11,092 nucleotides of DNA. It comes from Rhodococcus_D sp039923155 (lineage in GTDB: Bacteria; Actinomycetota; Actinomycetes; Mycobacteriales; Mycobacteriaceae). Below the pieces are notes generated by a model. The model did no database searches, had not been told where the DNA came from, and saw only the letters and a program-made list of their open reading frames with translations. The stretch spans positions 1-11,092 of the forward strand of contig JBDTDI010000249.1 in NCBI GenBank assembly GCA_039923155.1, read 5' to 3'. This document shows, piece by piece, positions 6,287 to 11,092 of this stretch (the stretch's first letter is position 1; every line of letters begins with the position of its first letter). The position numbers and the translations under genes are program-made.

Positions 6287-6973
6287 ATGGACAGCCAAGA
6301 CAGCCAGGACAGCCGAGACAAGGTACGGATCAGCGGCGACGAGATCATTGCCGAGGACCTGGACGACTGGCGCCTGCTGGCGCAGGCGCTGCACGCGCGG
6401 TTCCGCACCGGCAGCTTCCTGGCCGGGGTGCGGTTCGCGCAGGCCGTCGGAGAGGCGGCCGAGGCCGTGAACCACCACCCCGACCTGAAGCTGACCTACC
6501 CCTTCGTCGATGCCAGCCTGGTGAGCCACGACGTCGGCTGCGTGACCCGGCGCGACGTCGCCCTGGCCCGGCGGATCAGCGAGATCGCCAGGGCACAGGG
6601 GGTAGCCGCGGAGCCCGGGGCCGTCGCCCAGGTCGAGCTCGCGCTGGACACCGCTGCCCCTTCCGCGCAGGGCCCGTTCTGGGCGGCGTTGCTCACCGGT
6701 GACGCGGAGGCCGTGCACGGCGACGACGTGGTGGACCCGGGCGGCCGGGTGCCCCTGCTGTGGTTCCAGCCCTCGGCGCAGTCCCCCGCCGCCGGGCCGC
6801 AACAGCGGTTCCACCTGGACGTGTGGGTGCCGCACGACGTGGCGGAGAACCGGATCGCCCTCGCCCTCGACAACGGGGGAACGCTGGTGGACGAGGACTC
6901 GGCTCCCACGTTCACGGTCCTGGCCGACCCCGAGGGCAACCGGGTCTGCGTCTGCACCTCCGTCGACCGGTAG
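6287..6973 (+). CDS. Pterin-4a-carbinolamine dehydratase fused to a glyoxalase/VOC domain
   Basis: A 228-residue two-domain protein. Residues 12-106 match pterin-4a-carbinolamine dehydratase, which dehydrates the 4a-hydroxy pterin left by aromatic amino acid hydroxylases: GDEIIAEDLDDW, FLAGVRFAQAVGEAAEAVNHHPDLKLTY with the active-site H63-H64-P65, and SHDVGCVTRRD with H81. Residues 113-226 look like a compact glyoxalase-like VOC domain: AQVELALDT, FWAALLTGDAE, RFHLDVWVPHD and FTVLADPEGNRVCVCT. VOC domains bind metal and act in isomerase, dioxygenase or resistance proteins; which applies here is unknown. No pterin-dependent hydroxylase gene is in view. ATG 6287 follows CACAAT-N6; the first ten residues are a repeat (DSQ, DSQ, DSR) encoded by tandem 9-bp units. 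The next gene, GNAT, begins 60 bp later. Confidence 0.87.
   Translation: MDSQDSQDSRDKVRISGDEIIAEDLDDWRLLAQALHARFRTGSFLAGVRFAQAVGEAAEAVNHHPDLKLTYPFVDASLVSHDVGCVTRRDVALARRISEIARAQGVAAEPGAVAQVELALDTAAPSAQGPFWAALLTGDAEAVHGDDVVDPGGRVPLLWFQPSAQSPAAGPQQRFHLDVWVPHDVAENRIALALDNGGTLVDEDSAPTFTVLADPEGNRVCVCTSVDR
6290..6316 (+). repeat. Three tandem 9-bp repeats at the start of the PCD-VOC gene
   Basis: GACAGCCAA, GACAGCCAG and GACAGCCGA stand head to tail and encode DSQ-DSQ-DSR. They lie just after the ATG, before the folded dehydratase domain begins. A change in unit number would keep the reading frame. Confidence 0.85.
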
Positions 6974-7020
6974 GAACGGGGCGCTGCGGTGGCGCAACGG
7001 CTCCACCGTCGGCGTCGTGG

Positions 7021-7033
7021 GATGCTCACGCGA
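7021..7033 (+). promoter_or_regulatory. -10-like GATGCT with 7-nt spacer before the GNAT gene
   Basis: GATGCT (7021-7026) followed by CACGCGA and GTG 7034. The spacing matches the CTAGCGT-N7-GTG starts. No Shine-Dalgarno site is present in the 60-bp gap, and no -35 is evident. Confidence 0.4.
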
Positions 7034-7567
7034 GTGAACGTTGTCGTCCGGGCCCGTCGACCGACCGACCTTCCCGTCCTCGCTGACCTGCTCGCCGGGC
7101 AGCAGCCCACCTCCCGCTACCCGTTCCGGTGGCCGCTGCCCGGTCCCGTCGAGCAGTTCCTGGTTCGTGACGGCGAGCAGGCGGCGTGGGTCGCGGTGCT
7201 GGACGGAGTCCTCGCCGGCCACGTCTCGGTGGGGCCGGTGTCCGGCCTGGGCGACGCGGCGGAGGTGTTCCGCACCGCCACCGGCTGCCCCGAGCCGGCG
7301 CTGGTGTCGGTGCTGTTCACCTCCACCGCCGCCCGCGGTCGGGGGGTGGGTGGGGCGTTGCTGGACGTGGCGGTCGGGTGGGCGCAGGAGCAGGGCCGGG
7401 TTCCGGTGCTCGACGTGGTGCAGCGCCACAGCAGCGCGCTGACCGTCTACCGGCACCGGGGCTGGGTGGAGGTGGGGCGATACCGCTTCGCGTGGCTGCC
7501 GGACGAGGTGCCCGACGTGCTGCTGCTGGCCCTGCCGCCGTTGCCGGGGTTGTCGGGTGTGTCCTAG
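7034..7567 (+). CDS. GNAT family N-acetyltransferase
   Basis: A 177-residue acetyltransferase of the GNAT superfamily, moving acetyl from acetyl-CoA to an unknown amine. The N-terminal strand VVVRARRPTDLPVLADLL is the usual beginning. Motif A is V-S-V-L-F-T-S-T-A-A followed by R101-G-R-G-V-G106 and helix GALLDVAVGWAQEQG, forming the pyrophosphate loop. Motif B is QRHSSALTVYRHRGWVEVGRY. Codons upstream (ATG 7022, ATG 6989) would add an Arg-rich stretch unlike the fold, so GTG 7034 is preferred; ATG 7022 remains possible. The TAG stop at 7565-7567 overlaps the stop of the convergent sugar transferase gene (7564-7566) within one palindromic CTAG. Whether it is co-transcribed with the PCD-VOC gene is unclear. 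Confidence 0.87.
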   Translation: MNVVVRARRPTDLPVLADLLAGQQPTSRYPFRWPLPGPVEQFLVRDGEQAAWVAVLDGVLAGHVSVGPVSGLGDAAEVFRTATGCPEPALVSVLFTSTAARGRGVGGALLDVAVGWAQEQGRVPVLDVVQRHSSALTVYRHRGWVEVGRYRFAWLPDEVPDVLLLALPPLPGLSGVS

Positions 7568-9117
7568 TACGCGCCGTCGCTGCTGAGCACGGCGCGCACG
7601 GTCCGCCACACGATCAGCGCGTCGGTGATCATGGACCAGTTCTCCACGTAGCTGAGGTCCAGGCGCACGGAGTCCTCCCAGGACAGGTCCGAGCGGCCGC
7701 TGACCTGCCACAGCCCGGTGATCCCGGGCTTGACCAGCAGGCGACGGTGGGTGCTGCCGGTGTAGGTGTCGACCTCGCTGCGCAGCGGGGGCCGAGGACC
7801 GACGATGCTCATCTGCCCGCGCAGCACGTTGACCAGCTGCGGGAGCTCGTCGATGGAGAAGCGTCGTAGCACCGCCCCGACCCGGGTCACCCGCGGGTCA
7901 CGTCGGATCTTGAACAGCGGCCCCGATCCCTCGTCGTGCCCGGCGAGCTCGACCACCCGCGTGTCGGCGTCGTCGGTCATCGAGCGGAGCTTGAGCATGG
8001 AGAACGACTGTCCGTTCCGGCCCACCCGCTCCGAGCAGTAGAGCACCGGGCCACGGCTGGTCAGCGTCACCGCCAGCGCCGCCACCGCGAGCACCGGCGT
8101 GACCAGCGCCAGCATCACCGCCGCAGCCACCAGGTCGAAGGTGTTCTTGCCGAGCCGGCCAGCCCCCTCGTACTGCGGCTCCTCCACGTGCAGCAGCGGC
8201 AGGCCCGCGAGCGGGCGGATCTTCAGGCGCGGCCCGGCCACGTCGACCACGCCCGGGGCGAGGACGAGATCCACGTCCACCTCGGCGAGGTCCCAGGCCA
8301 GCTCGCGCATCCCGTCCTGACCGAGGTGCTCGGTGGCGCTGACGGCCACCGTGTCTGCTCCGGTGGCGCGGATCGCCGCGATCACGGCGTGCTCGTCGCC
8401 CAGCACCGGAACGTGGCGCCCGTCCACCACGACGGTCTCCGCGCCGGTGCGGCCAGGAACGCAGACCCCGACGACCTGCAGGCCGGCGTCCGGGTGCCGG
8501 TCGAAGGTGCGCGCCATCTCCACCGCGGCCGCGGGCCGACCGACGACGAGCACACGGGACAGGTAGTCGCCCTCGGTGCGGCGACGCAACAGCCACCGTC
8601 GCTGACAGCGGCGCGCGAGGCACAGGCCGAACAGGCCGACCGGCAGCGCGATCAGCAGGTAGCCGCGGGCGATGTCGTACCGGGCGAGCAGGGCGATGAT
8701 GGCGATGACCCCGAACAGCCGCATCGAGGCGTCGACGATGCGGCGGTACTCCTCGGTGCCCTCGCCCACGGTGCGCCGGTCCCTGGTGTCGAAGATGGCG
8801 AGGAAGCCCAGCCACAGCACGACGAGGACGGCGCTGACCAGGGTGTAGCTGCTCTCGGCTCCGGCCAGCGCCTCGGAGCGGGGACCGAAGCGCGCGAGCT
8901 GGGCGATCGCGACGGAGGCAACCACCACCGCGGTGTCGCCCCACGCGAGCCGCCGCACGTATCGTCGCTGCCAGTCCCGGACCTTCACCGGGGCCGGGGG
9001 GACCAGGGGCACGGCCGCAGCCGGGACCGGTCTCGGCGCGACCGCGGGGGGGCGCGACCCGACCCGGGCACCCCCCGGATCAGCGCGTGCCCCCGCCCGG
9101 TCCTGAGTGCTAGTCAT
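7564..9117 (-). CDS. Polyprenyl glycosylphosphotransferase (exopolysaccharide-initiating sugar transferase)
   Basis: A 517-residue membrane enzyme that moves a sugar-1-phosphate from a nucleotide sugar to undecaprenyl (or decaprenyl) phosphate, the first step of exopolysaccharide or glycan assembly. A Pro/Ala-rich N-terminus (to ~48) precedes four hydrophobic helices (about 60-76, 90-109, 133-145, 151-168). A Rossmann-like region (RVLVVGRPAAAVEMA, 188-202) follows. The catalytic domain starts at KNTFDLVAAAVMLALVTPVLAV (from 324) and includes SERVGRNGQSFSMLKLRSM, RRFSIDELPQLVNVLRGQMSIVGPRPP with the D423-E424 dyad, and KPGITGLWQVSGRSDLSWEDSVRLDLSYVENWS. This is the WcaJ/WbaP-like, EPS_sugtfase architecture at normal length. 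ATG 9117 overlaps the upstream gene by 8 bp, implying translational coupling; AGGAG ends 1 nt before the ATG, unusually close. The sugar substrate cannot be told. Confidence 0.93.
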   Translation of the reverse strand: MTSTQDRAGARADPGGARVGSRPPAVAPRPVPAAAVPLVPPAPVKVRDWQRRYVRRLAWGDTAVVVASVAIAQLARFGPRSEALAGAESSYTLVSAVLVVLWLGFLAIFDTRDRRTVGEGTEEYRRIVDASMRLFGVIAIIALLARYDIARGYLLIALPVGLFGLCLARRCQRRWLLRRRTEGDYLSRVLVVGRPAAAVEMARTFDRHPDAGLQVVGVCVPGRTGAETVVVDGRHVPVLGDEHAVIAAIRATGADTVAVSATEHLGQDGMRELAWDLAEVDVDLVLAPGVVDVAGPRLKIRPLAGLPLLHVEEPQYEGAGRLGKNTFDLVAAAVMLALVTPVLAVAALAVTLTSRGPVLYCSERVGRNGQSFSMLKLRSMTDDADTRVVELAGHDEGSGPLFKIRRDPRVTRVGAVLRRFSIDELPQLVNVLRGQMSIVGPRPPLRSEVDTYTGSTHRRLLVKPGITGLWQVSGRSDLSWEDSVRLDLSYVENWSMITDALIVWRTVRAVLSSDGAY

Positions 9118-9682
9118 GCTCCTTGCGGCGTCGGGCGAGGACGAGTCCTGCCGCGCCCCCACCGACCAGGACCACACCGAGGCTGAGCAGCGGAACCACC
9201 GCGCCCGCGCCGGTGAAGGCGAGGCCGCTGCCAGACCCGCCGGCCTGGGTGCTGCTGCCGGTCCGCACGCCAATCACGGTGAAGGGGGCCGTCTGCACCT
9301 CGCCGGTGTCCACCGCGGTCACGGTCGCGATGTGTGCCCCGAGGTCGAGCGTTCGGGTGGAAAAGGTCGTCTGCGTGTCACCGTCGGCGCCCGCGGTGAA
9401 GGTGCCCAGCTCGATGGGGTCCGAGTTGATCCGAATGTCATACACCCGCCCGGCCACGTTTCCCTTGACGAACACCGTGATCCTGTCGCCCTGGGGGACC
9501 AGGTTGACGCTGAGCGCGATGGTGAACTGCGCTCCGGGGTTCGCATAGCCCTGCACGGGATGGTGGACGGCAACCGTGTGGGCAACGGTGGTGGCGGCGC
9601 TGGCGGCCGGTGCGAGGCACACCCCGAACAGGGCGAGGGCGGCAGCGGTGGCGGCGACACGCGCGGTTGGGGTGGCACCCAT
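9110..9682 (-). CDS. Secreted surface protein with LAFTG sortase-type signal
   Basis: A 190-residue precursor. Residues 1-29 form a Sec signal peptide (short charged start, ATAAALALFGVCLAPA core, cleavage after ASA). The mature part (30-140) is predicted mostly beta, with alternating strands such as FTIALSVNL, DRITVFVKGNVAG and AHIATVTAVD, like a single Ig-like domain. I do not recognise the family. A Gly/Ser linker leads to LAFTG (154-158), a hydrophobic helix (161-181) and an RRRK tail, the standard layout of a sortase substrate; LAxTG is the form preferred by class E sortases of actinomycetes. It is probably anchored to peptidoglycan outside the cell. ATG 9682 has GGAG 6 nt upstream and places the signal peptide correctly; the frame is open further but without signal character. 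Its stop overlaps the sugar transferase start. Confidence 0.83.
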   Translation of the reverse strand: MGATPTARVAATAAALALFGVCLAPAASAATTVAHTVAVHHPVQGYANPGAQFTIALSVNLVPQGDRITVFVKGNVAGRVYDIRINSDPIELGTFTAGADGDTQTTFSTRTLDLGAHIATVTAVDTGEVQTAPFTVIGVRTGSSTQAGGSGSGLAFTGAGAVVPLLSLGVVLVGGGAAGLVLARRRKEHD

Positions 9683-9791
9683 CGTGGTCTCCAGTGTCGG
9701 GCAAGCTCGGGCCATCGTGACCGCGCGTGTCCCGAACATAACAGACAGTACGCAACTTCGTTGCTCGTGCGCGGACGTCGGTGAGCTCCGG
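9683..9791 (-). promoter_or_regulatory. Intergenic promoter region upstream of the LAFTG protein gene
   Basis: This 109-bp gap is the least GC-rich piece of the window. On the minus strand TATGTT (plus 9735-9740, aacata) is a plausible -10, giving a leader of about 45 nt that ends in GGAG and ATG 9682. TACTGT (plus 9745-9750) is an alternative. A perfect GCAAC-TTC-GTTGC inverted repeat at 9752-9764 lies where a -35 or operator would be. It lacks a T-run, so it is not a convincing terminator for the DUF4012 gene. Confidence 0.4.
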
Positions 9792-11092
9792 TCAGGGCCG
9801 ACAGGGTGGCACCGAGTCGGTGACGGTCGCCGCGGCCGCCAGCGGCTGAACCGGTACCCGCGCTGTGCCCGCAACCGCGGGCTCGCGCAGCGTCCAGGTC
9901 ACCGTGCTGGTGGCGCCGGGGGCCAGCGACACCTCGAGGGAGAACACGGGGTGCCCGCGCTCGCCGCCCACCCGGGCACCTGCGGGGCGCCCGTCGACCG
10001 CAACCCCCTCCAGCTGGGCGCCTCGGGTGGCGTAGAGGGAGACGAGAGAGGCGTTGGTGCCGGGCGGCCCGGGATTCTTGCTGCCGGCCTGGATGGTGAC
10101 GTAGGCGGGCAGCCCGGCAGCCGGAGCGTGGTTGGTCAGCGTGGCGCTCACGGTCGAGGTGCGGGTGGCGGCGCCGCAGGGCCCTGCGGCGTAGGAGATC
10201 CGCCGGCCCAGGTAGTAGTCCAGCTTGCCCTGCGAGGCGTTGTTGACCACCACCGCGGCGTAAGGGGCGTCGTCGTCGGGCACCTGGTGGCCCAGCGCGG
10301 CGCCGGCCAGCTTGGTCTGCTCCTCGGGGTGGGTGCTGTACACCGCGATGTGGCCCTCGTCGACGGCCCGTCCCAGTGCGCTGAGCAGCGCGGTGGTGCT
10401 GCCGTCGGCGAGGAGCACCTGCGTGACCACCGCGGACGAGATCTCCTGCAGGAACGCCTTGCGCGCGTCGTTGTTGTCGAAACGGGCGTACACCTCGCTC
10501 TCGGTGAGGGCGACGACGTTGTCCGCGGTGACCGTCTCCCCACCGGTCAGGGTGATCGGGCCGGTGGCGCCGAGCACGTAGCTCAGGGCCACCGGGTCGG
10601 TGGCGATCGCACCGTCGAGGTGCTGGCCGCTCTGCTCGTCCCACAACGCGGTCCAGATGCGCCCGGCGTTGGGGAAGTGCGGGCTGAAGTTGCTGTTGAT
10701 CCAGCGACCGGTGGGCGAGGTCCCCGGGTAGAGCGCGGCGTAGTCAGCTCCGAGGTCGACCGCGGCGGCGGGGTCGTCGGCCAGACCGGTGTTGGCCGCC
10801 CGCTCGTCCAGGCTGACGGCGCCTCCCGTCGCCCGCAGGATGCCGAACGCGCCGACGAGCCCGCCGGTGCCGCGCGCTTCGGCGTTGGTCTGGAAGGCGA
10901 CGAAGTAGCTGCGCGGCGAGTTACCCCCCAGCATCGACGGCAGCAGGTCGGCGGCGGTGCTCACCCTGTTCAGCAGGGCGGTGAGCTCGTCGGTCTGCGC
11001 GGTGAGCTGGGTGCGGGCCTGCTCGACCGCGCCCACCCGGGCTGGGGGGATGTCCCTGACCCGCTCCTGCAGCCCAGCGGCGGCCCTCGAGG
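9792..11092 (-). CDS. DUF4012 domain protein, N-terminus cut by window edge
   Basis: The last 432 residues of a DUF4012 protein; the frame is open to the window edge, so the start lies outside. The family signature is clear: SYFVAFQTNAEARGTGGLVGAFGILRATGG (about 60-90 of the visible part), then WINSNFSPHFPNAGRIWTALW and the repeated pattern LDGAIATDPVALSYVLGATGPITL. The remaining C-terminal part contains a beta-rich segment (TSTVSATLTNHAPAAGLPAYVTI onward) ending in Pro-Cys-Arg-Pro. Full-length family members usually carry an N-terminal membrane helix and an extracellular body; that helix would be off the window. The function is unknown, but in actinomycetes these genes commonly occur beside polysaccharide genes, as here. 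It is followed by the LAFTG protein and sugar transferase genes on the same strand. Confidence 0.9.
   Translation of the reverse strand, partial: SRAAAGLQERVRDIPPARVGAVEQARTQLTAQTDELTALLNRVSTAADLLPSMLGGNSPRSYFVAFQTNAEARGTGGLVGAFGILRATGGAVSLDERAANTGLADDPAAAVDLGADYAALYPGTSPTGRWINSNFSPHFPNAGRIWTALWDEQSGQHLDGAIATDPVALSYVLGATGPITLTGGETVTADNVVALTESEVYARFDNNDARKAFLQEISSAVVTQVLLADGSTTALLSALGRAVDEGHIAVYSTHPEEQTKLAGAALGHQVPDDDAPYAAVVVNNASQGKLDYYLGRRISYAAGPCGAATRTSTVSATLTNHAPAAGLPAYVTIQAGSKNPGPPGTNASLVSLYATRGAQLEGVAVDGRPAGARVGGERGHPVFSLEVSLAPGATSTVTWTLREPAVAGTARVPVQPLAAAATVTDSVPPCRP

Noticed and set aside
9046..9052. Run of seven G as a possible phase-variation tract in the sugar transferase N-terminus
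   Set aside because: It is short, and G/C runs of this size are expected in such GC-rich DNA; the frame is intact through it.
7936..9186. Plus-strand open frame opposite the sugar transferase
   Set aside because: It is Gln/His/Arg/Gly-rich with no domain, opposite an intact full-length family member.
9752..9764. GCAAC-TTC-GTTGC hairpin as terminator of the DUF4012 gene
   Set aside because: The stem is only 5 bp and no T-run follows. It is kept only as a possible operator within the promoter region.
9319..10644. Second-frame minus-strand open frame across the LAFTG and DUF4012 genes
   Set aside because: It is Arg/Pro/Gly-rich and overlaps two supported genes in a different frame.
1..11092. 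tRNA/rRNA genes, CRISPR arrays, insertion sequences or attachment sites
   Set aside because: No cloverleaf-like sequence, spaced direct repeats, transposase or integrase gene was seen; gene spacing leaves little room for them.

Overview
The window is a densely packed stretch of chromosome from a high-GC Gram-positive bacterium, almost certainly an actinomycete. The evidence is a strong G/C preference at third codon positions, many GTG starts, start codons lying 6-8 nt behind a -10-like hexamer with no Shine-Dalgarno site, and families typical of Actinomycetota (DUF6421, DUF427, a PCD-VOC fusion, a LAxTG surface protein). I cannot name the genus. Twelve protein genes are present, two of them cut by the window edges. 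I see no RNA gene, insertion sequence, phage gene or CRISPR array. No gene-free stretch exceeds about 110 bases.

Left part (1-5268): a glutamate decarboxylase gene (minus, 3' end outside the window) is divergent from a YqgE/AlgH (UPF0301) gene. This is followed by a DUF6421 gene and a threonine-aldolase-family gene that touch or overlap. A D-2-hydroxyacid dehydrogenase gene then faces them from the other strand, 15 bp away.

Middle part (5263-7567): the dehydrogenase is divergent from a DUF427 gene. A small SdpI-like membrane protein gene is convergent with DUF427 (4 bp gap) and divergent from a gene fusing a pterin carbinolamine dehydratase to a glyoxalase-like (VOC) domain. A GNAT acetyltransferase follows. 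These are single-gene units with short divergent gaps (54-64 bp) and almost no convergent spacing. I see no shared pathway among them.

Right part (7564-11092, all minus): a coherent cell-surface cluster transcribed leftwards. In order it holds a DUF4012 protein (N-terminus outside the window), a secreted protein with an LAFTG sortase-type signal, and a membrane sugar-phosphate transferase that starts exopolysaccharide or glycan assembly. The last two overlap by 8 bp.

The most striking non-coding signal is a repeated start layout. CTAGCGT, exactly 7 nt, then GTG occurs at three unrelated genes, and related hexamer-N6/N7 layouts occur at four or five more. The tetramer CTAG occurs only five times by my reading: three times in these promoters and twice across stop codons. 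The most interesting protein is DUF6421, which carries an HDxxH motif followed by EELRCD that resembles a gluzincin metal site.
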